Shown: positions 37,072-46,604, numbered from the stretch's first letter. The stretch: DNA of 64,000 nt from Ignavibacteriota bacterium (GCA_019637995.1 JAHBUQ010000001.1:682001-746000); one strand, 5' to 3'. The notes: generated by a model not told the origin, from the letters alone. Numbers and translations are program-made.

Positions 37072-38552
37072 ATTTATTGTATAAATTATTTAATATATTA
37101 ATAATTATAATGTTTATAACTTCTGCGAAAGTACTTTATAGCGCAGAAATTAAGTCCATTAGTATCAATCCGCTGAATCGTGCAATAATTCAATTTGATA
37201 CATTACCTGATAATATAAATTCTCATTTATCTGATAATAAAACATTGATAAAAATTGAGTTAGACGCTGTTAGATACGATGAGAAGTTAAGTCAGATTAG
37301 CGGACTTGGTATAATTTCTGATGTGTATCTCAGAAATGAAAACGGGAAAACTATTGTTAATATTAAAACAAAAGATAAACGCGGTTATACTGTTTCCAAA
37401 AGAGCTTTTACCGACCGAATTTTTATTGATGTTTTTCAATGGGATATGCTAAGTATTGAAGAAGAAAATTTTAGAATGGGTTTACTGGCTTATGAGGATA
37501 AAATACTCAATGAGGCATTAAGAAATTTTTATCAGGCTGCAAAAAATGGAGTTTATGAATCAGTTTTCAATTTAGGAAATTGTTATTTTGAAACAGGTTA
37601 CACATACGAAGCATACAAATCCTATGAATTCGCTTATAATTTTGACTCCACTAATATTGATGCACTCGCCGGTCTTGCTGTATCTCTATCGAAACTTGGA
37701 ATGAACAATGAGTCAAAATATTTCTCTGAATTGTTCAAAATGCAGACAGGTAAAGATGTTTCTGCAGTATTTTCAGTGAGTGAAACATTATTGGATAGTA
37801 ATCTATTGGATTTAAGTTTTTTAAATAAGATTAATTTTGACAGTTTAAATATAACTACAAAAGACTCAATTACTGTTTTGGACAGCACATTTTCAGATAT
37901 TGAAATTTCACTTCAGGACAGTACAAGCCATAGTGAGCAAAGCAACAGTCTTTTTTCAGATATTAAAGAATATATTTATTATGCATTAGTGATTGTGGGC
38001 GGTACATTTATTGCATTAATATTTTATTATTTCAAATGGAGAAGGACTCAGATTGAAAGCAGAAGCTCCAAGCCTGTTGAAAAATTTGAAGATAAGCTAA
38101 AAGAAGCAACTGCTAAGGTGAACCCTAATATTCTGAATAATAAATATTCCTCTGTAAGTGTTAATACTAAATCTGATAACAAGGAAAATGAGAATTCAAA
38201 TCCAGAAAATCAGTCTGGCGTCATAAATGATTACAAAATAAATAAATTAGGCGATGTCATTGAATCAATAACCGGCAAACCTGCAGAGAGCTATAAAAAG
38301 TCGGAAAGTCAGAGTAATGTCAACGCTAAACTGCAACTTGCAATGCACCTTGCAGAAGAACAAAGAAGAATTAAGACTCAAAATATTGAAAGTTTGAATA
38401 GCACTTCAATTCCCAATGATAAGAAAAAACTATCAGAGATTTCTAAAAAGCTTGGTATTGAAAAGGGTGGACTTGAAACAAAACTTGCTATGGAAAAATT
38501 AATGAAGGATAAAAATCTTTTGAAAAAGCTTAGTGAAAAATTCGGACTTTGA
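37068..38552 (+). CDS. Membrane TPR protein with AMIN-like N-terminal domain
   Basis: A 494-residue protein starting at TTG 37068, which overlaps the previous stop. It has a signal peptide or anchor (ends VLYSAE). A beta-rich region about residues 27-125 (LGIISDVYLRN, KTIVNIKT, DRIFIDVFQW) resembles AMIN domains that bind cell wall or outer-membrane partners. Two or three TPR-like helical pairs follow (about 135-225). A membrane segment (about 303-323) and a long charged cytoplasmic tail end the protein. It could link the periplasm to the cytoplasmic regulators of the same operon (inference). The domain calls are from patterns only. Confidence 0.65.
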   Translation: MNLLYKLFNILIIIMFITSAKVLYSAEIKSISINPLNRAIIQFDTLPDNINSHLSDNKTLIKIELDAVRYDEKLSQISGLGIISDVYLRNENGKTIVNIKTKDKRGYTVSKRAFTDRIFIDVFQWDMLSIEEENFRMGLLAYEDKILNEALRNFYQAAKNGVYESVFNLGNCYFETGYTYEAYKSYEFAYNFDSTNIDALAGLAVSLSKLGMNNESKYFSELFKMQTGKDVSAVFSVSETLLDSNLLDLSFLNKINFDSLNITTKDSITVLDSTFSDIEISLQDSTSHSEQSNSLFSDIKEYIYYALVIVGGTFIALIFYYFKWRRTQIESRSSKPVEKFEDKLKEATAKVNPNILNNKYSSVSVNTKSDNKENENSNPENQSGVINDYKINKLGDVIESITGKPAESYKKSESQSNVNAKLQLAMHLAEEQRRIKTQNIESLNSTSIPNDKKKLSEISKKLGIEKGGLETKLAMEKLMKDKNLLKKLSEKFGL

Positions 38553-38683
38553 GTAAGAAATACTTCTTTTACAACAACATAAATACCATTTTCTTACAAT
38601 TAAGTTATAGCTTTTTAGTCTATATTTAAATGTTTGTTAATTGCTATATGCATTAATCAATTATTTATTTATTAAAATAAGTT

Positions 38684-40822
38684 ATGACAAGACAAGAACT
38701 AATCCAAGAAATCCTTGATTTGTTAAGGGAAGAGACCTATCCTGTACGAATCAGCGATATATCCAAAATATTGCGAATAAAATCAGATTCAAATGAGTAT
38801 TTCATTCTTAAAGATACTATTGATGATTTAATTGAAAAGCAACTAATTGAGAAATTGCCAAGAAGGAGAATAGCTTTAAAGAAATTTCAAGATGAGTCAA
38901 CAATAAAAGGCATTTTCAAGTTATACCATGGCAAGGCAATTGTTGAAACAGAAAACCCGAATTTTGCTAAGATTAATATCAAAGAAAGGTTTTATAATAC
39001 AGCTCTCGATGGAGATACAGTCACAGTGCAACTTCATGCAGTTAAAAAGGGCAAGAAGCCAAAAGGCGAAGTGTTACAAGTGATTAATCGCAGCAAAACA
39101 GAGATTGTAGGTACTCTCGATAATAACGGCTATTTCTATTTTCTCGTACCTGATGACCCGAATTATTATGTAGATTTTTTAATACCGGACAAGAAACTCA
39201 ATAAAGCAAAAGTCGGTGACAAAGTTAAAGCGAAATTCCTGAAATGGTCTGACCCTACAATAAGCCCTACTGCTGAAATTTCTGAAGTTATTGGTAAGGC
39301 TGGAATTCCGGTTGTTGAGTATGACTCAATTATTAAAGAGTTTGAGATAGTTGAAGAATTTCCTGATGATGTTATAAGAGAAGCGAAAAAATATAAAGCT
39401 CCCGGCAAGAGAAAACCAGCCGGAAGACTTGATCTGCGAGATGAACTAATCATAACAATTGACCCTGTTGATGCAAAAGATTTTGATGATGCTCTTTCGC
39501 TGAAGATGCTTGAAAACGGCAACTATTGGCTTGGTGTGCATATTGCCGATGTGAGCCACTATGTTGAAGAAAACTCAGGACTTGATATTGAAGCAAGATT
39601 CAGAGGTAATAGTATTTATTTGGTTGACCGTGTTGTTCCAATGCTACCTGAAGAACTTTCAAATGAAATATGTTCCCTGAAGCCGAATGAGCCGAGAATG
39701 GCTTTTTCTTGTTTTATGGAAATTACTCCAAAAGGTGCAGTTAAAAATTACGAAGTGCATGAATCCATAATCATCAGTAAACGCAGGTATAATTATGATG
39801 AAGTCCTTGAAATTATTGAAACTGGAATAGGCGATAATGCTGATTTTATACTCGAATTATATAAACTCAGTGATATTTTGAGAAAGAAACGCTATAGGGA
39901 AGGAAGTATTAATTTTGATACACGCGAGTACAAATTTGTACTTGATGAAAATAAATATCCTGTTGAAGTAAAAGTTCGGCAAACAACAAAATCTACTGCT
40001 CTTGTGGAAGAATGTATGCTGATTGCTAATAGAACTGTAGCGAATTATTTTACTAAATTAGCTTCAAAATATCTGAAAGCAGGCAATCTCCCGACTTTAT
40101 ACAGAGTGCACGAAGAACCCGACCCGAAAAAACTTACTGATGCTATTGAATTTTTTAGGACTATGACCGAATTTTCTCTTAAAAAACAACCAAGTTCAAA
40201 AGATATTAATAAATTGCTTCAGAGCTTTGAGAATTTACCTGAAAAACCAATTGTACATCAGGTTTTAATCAGGTCAATGGCAAAAGCAGCTTACTCACCA
40301 ACCAATTTTGGGCATTACGGGCTTGGATTTAATGAGTATGTTCATTTTACATCTCCTATCAGACGTTATCCTGACTTAATAGTTCATAGATTGCTAAAAG
40401 AATACATGAAAGCACTGCCGGATACATCAAGACTGAATTATCTGAAAGTTTTCTGTCGCGATGCAGGAAAGCATTGTAGCGAAACTGAACGAACTGCTAT
40501 GGATGCAGAGCGCGCATCGGTCAAACTTACTCATTCGGTAATGGCAAGTGGTCTGGTAGGCGAAATATTCGAAGGTACTATTTCTGGTGTAACCAGTTTT
40601 GGTCTATTTGTGCAGCTCGATGGCAATTATGCCGAAGGTCTTCTGCACATTAGAGATTTGAACGATGATTATTATGTCTTTGATGAGGCAAAATTCAGAC
40701 TTGTAGGACGTAAGCATAAGAAAATTTTTGGATTTGGAACTCGTTTGAAAGTTAAAATTATTAAAGTTAATCTTGATAAACGCACTATAGATTTAGCATA
40801 TATAGAACAAAATGAACATTAA
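38684..40822 (+). CDS. rnr: Ribonuclease R
   Basis: A 712-residue exoribonuclease of the RNB family. In order: N-terminal winged-helix (about 1-60), cold-shock domains, the RNB domain with catalytic acidic cluster DPVDAKDFDDALSL, and HFTSPIRRYPDLIVHRLL. A C-terminal S1 domain (GTISGVTSFGLFVQLDG) follows. It degrades structured RNA 3' to 5'. The ATG follows a 131-base gap after the flagellar regulator operon, so it may have its own promoter. The ABC gene begins 3 bases after its stop. Confidence 0.96.
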   Translation: MTRQELIQEILDLLREETYPVRISDISKILRIKSDSNEYFILKDTIDDLIEKQLIEKLPRRRIALKKFQDESTIKGIFKLYHGKAIVETENPNFAKINIKERFYNTALDGDTVTVQLHAVKKGKKPKGEVLQVINRSKTEIVGTLDNNGYFYFLVPDDPNYYVDFLIPDKKLNKAKVGDKVKAKFLKWSDPTISPTAEISEVIGKAGIPVVEYDSIIKEFEIVEEFPDDVIREAKKYKAPGKRKPAGRLDLRDELIITIDPVDAKDFDDALSLKMLENGNYWLGVHIADVSHYVEENSGLDIEARFRGNSIYLVDRVVPMLPEELSNEICSLKPNEPRMAFSCFMEITPKGAVKNYEVHESIIISKRRYNYDEVLEIIETGIGDNADFILELYKLSDILRKKRYREGSINFDTREYKFVLDENKYPVEVKVRQTTKSTALVEECMLIANRTVANYFTKLASKYLKAGNLPTLYRVHEEPDPKKLTDAIEFFRTMTEFSLKKQPSSKDINKLLQSFENLPEKPIVHQVLIRSMAKAAYSPTNFGHYGLGFNEYVHFTSPIRRYPDLIVHRLLKEYMKALPDTSRLNYLKVFCRDAGKHCSETERTAMDAERASVKLTHSVMASGLVGEIFEGTISGVTSFGLFVQLDGNYAEGLLHIRDLNDDYYVFDEAKFRLVGRKHKKIFGFGTRLKVKIIKVNLDKRTIDLAYIEQNEH

Positions 40823-40825
40823 CAA

Positions 40826-41605
40826 ATGATAGAAATTGATAATTTATACAAAAGTTTTGGACCGAAAGTCGTTTTAGATGGTGTATCGCTGAATATACCG
40901 GAAGGTGATTCCACTTGTATTATCGGAAAATCAGGCTCGGGAAAGAGTGTATTGCTAAAGCATATAGTCGGCTTGCTTGAACCTGATTCCGGCACTGTAA
41001 AAGTTGACACTAAACAAATTGACAAATTAGACAGAAAAGAACTATTTGCATTACGCCGGCAGATGGGTTTTGTATTTCAGGGTGCTGCACTTTTTGATTC
41101 TCTGAATGTATTCGAAAATACAGTACTTGGTATGTACGAGCATGGAAATCGCAATTTAGCTGAGCTTGAAAAAGAGGCTATCAGAGTTATTTCTGCTGTG
41201 CAATTATTGCCTGATATTGAAGAAGTAGGCGAAGTACAATTCATTAAAGAGTGGGAAATTCTCAAAAATAAAAAACCTTCGGATTTATCAGGTGGGATGA
41301 GAAAGAGAGTTGGTGTGGCGCGTGCCCTTGTGGGCAATCCCAAATATATTTTCTACGACGAACCAACTACAGGGCTTGACCCTGTGACATCAGAACAAAT
41401 TGACGACTTAATAGCTGAATTATCCAATAAGCTAAATGTTACTTCAGTAATTATAACCCATGATATGTTTTCAGTATTCAGAATAGCTAAAACTGTCGCA
41501 ATGATTCACGATGGTAAGCTTCGTTATAATGGTGATGTAGAAGGAATTAAAAACAGCAAGGATGAGGTTGTGGCAGAATTTATTGAACGATTTGTTCGGG
41601 GTTAG
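40826..41605 (+). CDS. mlaF: MlaF-like ABC transporter ATP-binding protein
   Basis: A 259-residue ATPase with Walker A GKSGSGKSVLLKH, Q-loop MGFVFQGAALFDSLNV, signature LSGGMRKRVGVARAL, Walker B IFYDEPTTGLDP and H-loop ITHDM. The QGAALFDSL and GGMRKRVGVARAL wording is typical of the MlaF/Ttg2A lipid-transport branch, which moves phospholipids between the membranes. The expected MlaE permease and MlaD partner are not adjacent; instead a membrane protein of another kind follows 2 bases on. Confidence 0.85.
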   Translation: MIEIDNLYKSFGPKVVLDGVSLNIPEGDSTCIIGKSGSGKSVLLKHIVGLLEPDSGTVKVDTKQIDKLDRKELFALRRQMGFVFQGAALFDSLNVFENTVLGMYEHGNRNLAELEKEAIRVISAVQLLPDIEEVGEVQFIKEWEILKNKKPSDLSGGMRKRVGVARALVGNPKYIFYDEPTTGLDPVTSEQIDDLIAELSNKLNVTSVIITHDMFSVFRIAKTVAMIHDGKLRYNGDVEGIKNSKDEVVAEFIERFVRG

Positions 41606-41607
41606 GT

Positions 41608-42372
41608 ATGACCAAAGCCGGAGAAAAAGGATATGAAAGAGAATTCTATATAAGTGAGATTTTTTCTATCTCATGGGAAGTTTACAGGCAAAATTATCGC
41701 TCACTTTTTCCGCTTGCATTCATAGTTTATTTGCCTTTGAATATTTTTCTGGCTTTTTTTCCAATCACAAGTCTGTCCGAATTTGACCCTGCTGATTACC
41801 AAAGTTGGTTTAGAATTTTTGGTGCTATGAATATCGCTGTCTATTTGAGTTTTATCGGCAACATAGCAGTTGCTATTGCATTAAAGCGTAAGCTTTATAC
41901 TAATAATTTTTCTTTAGGTGCTGTAATTGGAGAAATATTCAAGCGATATTTTAATTATTTCACAACTAATACTTTGATGCTTGTGCTTGTCTTTGTTTGC
42001 TTTAATATTTGGATGTATTTTTCAATTACATTCCCAACTATTTTTTTACTTTTGCTGATTCCGATTATCCTATATTTAGTTTATTGGTCATTTGCTATTT
42101 ATATATTTTCGTTTAAAGATATAAATCTGTATCAATCTATGAGACAGAGCTATGCTATAGTCAATGGCAGATGGGCAAAAGTTTTTTACTATGTTGCATC
42201 ATTCATTCTTTTTTCAGTAATAACGACACTCATACTTGGGTTCCCTTATTCATTTTTGCATGATTCAATATTTGTAAAAATATTATATACAAATCTGGTT
42301 AGTGTTATAACATCTTTTTTTGTTGTAGCATTTATAATTTTTTACGTTAATTTTGATGATACTAAAATATGA
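41608..42372 (+). CDS. Multispanning membrane protein, unknown
   Basis: Unrecognised; 254 residues with about six hydrophobic segments: around 28-50, 72-92, 115-135, 138-160, 190-212 and 222-245. The N-terminal motif (FSISWEVYRQNYRSLFPLAF) and SMRQSYAIVNGRWAKVF, with an amphipathic helix before the fifth segment, recall the DUF975 / glycerophosphodiester-phosphodiesterase membrane-domain family of Bacteroidota. It lies 2 bases after the MlaF-like gene and overlaps mnmA by 4 bases (ATGA). Confidence 0.65.
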   Translation: MTKAGEKGYEREFYISEIFSISWEVYRQNYRSLFPLAFIVYLPLNIFLAFFPITSLSEFDPADYQSWFRIFGAMNIAVYLSFIGNIAVAIALKRKLYTNNFSLGAVIGEIFKRYFNYFTTNTLMLVLVFVCFNIWMYFSITFPTIFLLLLIPIILYLVYWSFAIYIFSFKDINLYQSMRQSYAIVNGRWAKVFYYVASFILFSVITTLILGFPYSFLHDSIFVKILYTNLVSVITSFFVVAFIIFYVNFDDTKI

Positions 42373-43430
42373 AAGTAGCTGTTTTATTGTCTGGCGGAGT
42401 TGACAGCTCTGTAGCACTTTGTTTGTTGAAAGAGCAGGGGTATGATGTTACTGCATTTTATCTGAAAATTTGGCTTGAAGATGAACTTGCATTTCTTGGA
42501 GAATGTCCATGGGAAGAAGATTTGAAGTATGCCCGAAGTGTGTGCGATAGTCTTGGAGTCAAGTTAGAGATTATTAATATGCAGGCGGAGTATCTAAATA
42601 CAGTTGTAGAATATACAATCTCTGAGCTAAAAGCAGGCAGAACACCCAGCCCGGACATAATGTGCAACCGACATATTAAATTTGGACAGTTTTTCGGCAA
42701 AATTGATAGTTCTTATGAAAAAGTAGCATCCGGACACTATGCCCAAATCGAGGAAAACAACCGAAAATTCTATCTGAAAGAATCACCTGACGCTGTAAAG
42801 GACCAGACTTATTTTCTGACTTATCTGAATCAGGAGCAGCTATCTAAAATTATCTTCCCAATCGGAAAATTTACAAAACCTCAGGTCAGGGAATTAGCAA
42901 ATAGATTTGCTCTGCCGACTTCAGGCAGAAAAGACAGTCAGGGAATATGTTTCTTGGGAAAAATCAAGTATAATGATTTTATTAAGTTTCATCTCGGTGA
43001 GTTGGAGGGTGAAATTCGGGAAATTGAGACAAACAAAATTTTGGGAAATCACAAAGGCTATTGGTTTCATACCATTGGGCAGCGAACAGGTTTAGGACTT
43101 AGCGGTGGTCCATGGTATGTTGTAAGGAAAAATATTGAAAACAATATAATTTATGTTTCTCGTGATAATCAAACTGAAAAAATTCCTCATAATATATTCA
43201 ACAGCCGTGATGTAAACTGGATTCCTGAATCGCCTGAGGCAATTAATCTTAAAGTTAAGCTAAGACATGGTCCCGTAAAAAATGATTGCTCAATTGATTA
43301 TATTAGTAATGGTAAGGTCAGAGTAAACCTTGCCACGCCTGACCAAGGTATCAGTGCGGGACAGTTCTCGATTTTTTATAAAGACGGCTACTGCCTTGGC
43401 GGAGGCGTTATTGAGCAAGTTGGTAATTGA
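42369..43430 (+). CDS. mnmA: tRNA-specific 2-thiouridylase MnmA
   Basis: A 353-residue protein of normal length. It has the PP-loop SGGVDSSVALCLLKEQGYD, the first catalytic Cys in DIMCNRHIKFG, GHYAQ, DQTYFLTYLN and the second Cys in DSQGICFLGK. It makes 2-thiouridine at the wobble position of tRNA-Lys, -Glu and -Gln with ATP and persulfide sulfur. It starts on the ATGA shared with the membrane protein gene. It ends 12 bases from the convergent DUF1338 gene, with no hairpin in between. Confidence 0.97.
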   Translation: MKVAVLLSGGVDSSVALCLLKEQGYDVTAFYLKIWLEDELAFLGECPWEEDLKYARSVCDSLGVKLEIINMQAEYLNTVVEYTISELKAGRTPSPDIMCNRHIKFGQFFGKIDSSYEKVASGHYAQIEENNRKFYLKESPDAVKDQTYFLTYLNQEQLSKIIFPIGKFTKPQVRELANRFALPTSGRKDSQGICFLGKIKYNDFIKFHLGELEGEIREIETNKILGNHKGYWFHTIGQRTGLGLSGGPWYVVRKNIENNIIYVSRDNQTEKIPHNIFNSRDVNWIPESPEAINLKVKLRHGPVKNDCSIDYISNGKVRVNLATPDQGISAGQFSIFYKDGYCLGGGVIEQVGN

Positions 43431-43442
43431 CATGTTCAAAAA

Positions 43443-44249
43443 TTATTTTTTATACAAATCAGTACTTTCAAAGATTTTATCTGCTGATTTTGCTATAAAT
43501 CCTGAATATAATTTACCGTTTGAATCAGTGTATCTTTTGGCAAATTCATAATAGCACCCTGTGATGTCAAATTCTCCTTCAAGAAAATGACCTTCGAATA
43601 ATTCAGACTTGATGCTTGATTGCTCAAGCAATTCTTCAGGTGTTCCTTTTATTTCGCCACCAGAATCATTAATCAAAAATCCCTTTGATTTCAGTAATTC
43701 ATTTACTTTTTGAATAGTATCATATTTCTTAAGATGATTTACACTAACTGTAAAATGATTTGCCGCAAATCCATTATAATAGACCCATGCGGCATATTCT
43801 GACTCGCTTCTTAATGCTTCATATACTTTGTAGGATGGCACTCCCCATACATTTCCCGAAAAAATTAGATTATTGGAATTGATAAGTTCATTCGGCATTG
43901 CTGATACCAAACCGTTAACAGTATTTTGGAGAAAATCACTGAATTCCTCTATCTTTAGTTCACTAATAAATACTCTTGGTGAATCGGCTATATCAGGATT
44001 TTCATAATGCTTGGCTAATAGCTTTTTTTCAGGAAATTCATATGACTGAATATATTTATAGCCGTTTTTTATAAATACTTCTCCAAGTTTGTCAATATTA
44101 ATTTTGGGATGATTAAACGTCCTGAATGCAATGTGGTCATTGATGATTTCTTCACCTTCTGACTTGAATAAATCATATACATTTTGAACTGCAGGGTTTT
44201 GGGTTGTATAAATTTCCCAAAGTTTTTCAAATATCAAATTCAAATTCAT
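43443..44249 (-). CDS. DUF1338 / 2-oxoadipate dioxygenase-decarboxylase (HglS-like)
   Basis: A 268-residue protein of the DUF1338 family, which has a vicinal-oxygen-chelate-like fold. It shows a metal-binding set typical of HglS: His39 in NDHIAFRTF, His165 in AANHFTVSVNHL and Glu235 in GCYYEFAKRY. HglS turns 2-oxoadipate (from lysine breakdown) into D-2-hydroxyglutarate. The saccharopine-pathway genes at 49-52 kb in the same window fit that role. It is a single gene on the minus strand, convergent with mnmA. The family call is good; the substrate is inferred. Confidence 0.8.
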   Translation of the reverse strand: MNLNLIFEKLWEIYTTQNPAVQNVYDLFKSEGEEIINDHIAFRTFNHPKINIDKLGEVFIKNGYKYIQSYEFPEKKLLAKHYENPDIADSPRVFISELKIEEFSDFLQNTVNGLVSAMPNELINSNNLIFSGNVWGVPSYKVYEALRSESEYAAWVYYNGFAANHFTVSVNHLKKYDTIQKVNELLKSKGFLINDSGGEIKGTPEELLEQSSIKSELFEGHFLEGEFDITGCYYEFAKRYTDSNGKLYSGFIAKSADKIFESTDLYKK

Positions 44250-44420
44250 ATTATAATTATCATAAATTTTACAAAAAAACTAAGACGAAGCGATATAATT
44301 ATTAATTTCAAAAATGTCTGATGTATTTATAATATTTTGAGATTTTTTTCATTTTTATGTGTTACTATGATTGAAAAGTTTGTTATTTTTGAAAAAGTAT
44401 TTTGAAATAGGTAATAAATC

Positions 44421-45773
44421 ATGAAACACAAAATGTTTTTATTCGTGGCGGCTTTGGTGCTGCTATTTTCTAACTCAAATCCGGTATGTGCCGTAGAGAT
44501 TACGGTAAACTGGAGGACAATTATTGATTCTACACAAATAAACGACCTTAAGTTTATGCCGGGTGAAGAACAATTTATTGTAGGCACTGGTTTTGATGTT
44601 CAGGTTCGCTCTTGTGAAGATGGTGGTAAAGTTAACGTGTATCCTTTCGGAGCTTGGAGAATTGAGTTCACACCTGATAGTAACAGAATTGTTTCAATTT
44701 TACCTATATACGGCTATAAAACATTGCAATTACGCAATGTGAATGATATGAGTTTAATAAGCGAATATGTTATTCCTGAAGATGAAGAAGGTTACGGAGT
44801 TTCTTTTTCTGAAATGAAAGTTGACCCTGTCAGACCCTACATTTATACTATACTAAAAGGGGATAAGGATGTTATTGGAACTTGGGTTCGTTACAGAAAA
44901 ATACTGATATTTGACAGGGAAACCTTGCAACCAGTTGGAGAACTGACAACAGCAGAGGACGAAAAACTGTTGCTTGTAAATCTTGCGGTTTCCAATGACG
45001 GCAAGTACTTGGCAGTAATGAATGAAGGAAGAGTATCTAAACTTATGGTTTGGTCGCTTGATTCTCGGCAGAAGATTGTTGACAAATATATTTCCGACCC
45101 ATCAAGTAAAGAATGGAGTGATCCGGCAGATGTAAAATTCTCTGAACTGAATACTGACAAAATATACTTTACAGGACAGTTTTATCAGGAATTTGGTAAA
45201 GAAACTTTTAATGGGTTATGTATTTACAGTATAAACGAGAAAAGAATAATTGATTCAACTTTTGCTTTATCAAAAGAATTTTATGCAGGTCCTATTAATA
45301 TAGTATTTTTTGACAATGAAGCCAAAGTGCTTGGTATGGCAAATGGCTTTTTAAGAATACTTGACTTTCAAAGCAAGTCAAAGATATTTGAAAAAAGTAA
45401 TATTGAAATAGGGGTTCCATCAGCATATAATGCAATTTATAACCAGATCACTAATTACTTTATTGGAACTAGTTCTCGTTCGATTACAAAATTCCAATAT
45501 CAGCCTGGTACCGATGTACTTGAAAATAAACCACAAGAAATAATATACCCAAATCCTACTTCTGGAATTGTTAATATTCCTTTAAATTGTATAAATTCAA
45601 GTAAATATGAAATATACAATACAAGCGGGCGATTGGTCAATTCAACAGAAATTACTGGAGCGACAAACAATCTGCTAACAATTGACTTTACGCAGTATCC
45701 TTCTGGCGTATATTCTGTAAAAGTTTATTGTGGGAAAAATGTTTTGAATTATCAGGTAGTGAGAGGGGAGTGA
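44421..45773 (+). CDS. T9SS-secreted WD40-like beta-propeller protein
   Basis: A 450-residue protein with a signal peptide (ends PVCAVE) and about six short repeats of the WD40-like kind (LKFMPGEEQFIVGTG, IEFTPDSNRIVSI, LAVSNDGKYLAVM). A T9SS sorting domain follows (IIYPNPTSGIVNIPL, YPSGVYSVKVYCGKN) and ends NYQVVRGE. Its last eight codons with the stop form copy A of a 24-nt repeat found again twice downstream. Ligand unknown. The gene starts with AGGT about 12 bases before the ATG. Confidence 0.75.
   Translation: MKHKMFLFVAALVLLFSNSNPVCAVEITVNWRTIIDSTQINDLKFMPGEEQFIVGTGFDVQVRSCEDGGKVNVYPFGAWRIEFTPDSNRIVSILPIYGYKTLQLRNVNDMSLISEYVIPEDEEGYGVSFSEMKVDPVRPYIYTILKGDKDVIGTWVRYRKILIFDRETLQPVGELTTAEDEKLLLVNLAVSNDGKYLAVMNEGRVSKLMVWSLDSRQKIVDKYISDPSSKEWSDPADVKFSELNTDKIYFTGQFYQEFGKETFNGLCIYSINEKRIIDSTFALSKEFYAGPINIVFFDNEAKVLGMANGFLRILDFQSKSKIFEKSNIEIGVPSAYNAIYNQITNYFIGTSSRSITKFQYQPGTDVLENKPQEIIYPNPTSGIVNIPLNCINSSKYEIYNTSGRLVNSTEITGATNNLLTIDFTQYPSGVYSVKVYCGKNVLNYQVVRGE
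45750..45773 (+). repeat. 24-nt direct repeat, copy A (3' end of the T9SS gene)
   Basis: TATCAGGTAG followed by TGAGAGGGGAGTGA. It encodes the last residues YQVVRGE plus the stop of the propeller gene. Similarity to copy C extends upstream to about 45735. Copies B (46522-46545) and C (47145-47168) each differ from it by one base. Confidence 0.85.
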
Positions 45774-45840
45774 TGAATCATAAATACGATAAAAAAGTAA
45801 ATATGCCGTCAATATTTAATAAATTATTGGAGTTATTAAA

Positions 45841-46110
45841 ATGCAAACAAGTGAAATGCAAATCAGGTTAATAGAAAAATTAATTTTTGCTACTGAAAAG
45901 CAAATATCGGATGTGTATGAGTACTTCTTTAAAATAAAAAGGAAAGACACACATACAAAAAATGTAGAAATTGACTCGCAAAATAAATTTTTTACAGGCA
46001 AAACACTTGCAGATTCAGAGTTTATTGGTATTTGGGAGAATAAAAATATTAAAGATTCTTTAGCTTTTGCTGATAATTTGAGAAATAAAGCCCAAAATAG
46101 AAATATATGA
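45841..46110 (+). CDS. Putative antitoxin of a VapBC-like module
   Basis: An 89-residue small acidic/basic protein of the Bacteroidota antitoxin kind. The N-terminal helix region LIEKLIFATEKQISDVYEYF is followed by a linker and a C-terminal segment rich in Asn and Lys. No DNA-binding motif is clear to me. The ATGA overlap with the PIN-domain toxin frame just downstream (46107-46110) is the classic toxin-antitoxin arrangement and is the main evidence. Confidence 0.6.
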   Translation: MQTSEMQIRLIEKLIFATEKQISDVYEYFFKIKRKDTHTKNVEIDSQNKFFTGKTLADSEFIGIWENKNIKDSLAFADNLRNKAQNRNI

Positions 46111-46485
46111 TATTACTTGATACCGATATATTAATTGATATACTCATAAATTATAGCCATGCAATAGAGTGTCTCTCAATTAGATGACAAAATCGCCATA
46201 AGTGGGTTTACTGCCTTGGAACTTATTCAAGGTTGTGAGAGTAAACAAGAAGTCAGTAAAATTCAGAAATTTATTTCAAAATTTCATATTATTTGGCTTG
46301 ATGCAGAATCTTCAAATCAAGCAGTTGAATTATTTGCTAAAAATAAATTAAAAAGTAATATCGGATTGATTGATATTTTAATAGCTCAGGTTTCAATTCA
46401 ATCAGGTTTAGCTCTACACACATTTAATATCAAACACTATAAATCAATCCCAAATATTGAACTTATTCAGCCATATAAAAAATGA
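46107..46485 (+). pseudogene. VapC-like PIN-domain toxin, broken by a frameshift
   Basis: The ATG at 46107 overlaps the antitoxin stop and encodes MILLDTDILIDIL, the start of a PIN-domain RNase with its first catalytic Asp. That frame ends at a TGA (46185-46187). The rest of the domain continues in the next frame, shifted by one base, from about 46168: QLDDKIAISGFTALELIQGC, then GLIDILIAQVSIQSGLALHT and FNIKHYKSI, ending at 46485. These carry the expected acidic residues (ELIQG, LIDILIA). Joined, it is a normal VapC of about 125 residues. The frame change must lie between 46167 and 46187, so the toxin is probably inactive, barring a sequencing error. Confidence 0.8.
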
Positions 46486-46521
46486 TTATATTATACTTTT
46501 TATTCAATGATAATTCTGCAA

Positions 46522-46545
46522 TATCAGGTGGTGAGAGGGGAGTGA
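46522..46545 (+). repeat. 24-nt direct repeat, copy B
   Basis: TATCAGGTGG followed by TGAGAGGGGAGTGA; one mismatch to copy A. It lies 36 bases after the first PIN-toxin stop. In one frame it still reads YQVVRGE-stop, as in the T9SS gene end, preceded by ILQ. Confidence 0.85.
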
Positions 46546-46604
46546 AAATAATATTTTTGAATTAACGTTTTAGTTATTAAAATAAAACTATTATAGGTAT
46601 AGAT

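Noticed and set aside
38553-38605. GTAAGAAA / TTTCTTAC after the TPR membrane protein gene
   Set aside because: Short A/T-rich stem, long loop and no T tract; not a credible terminator.
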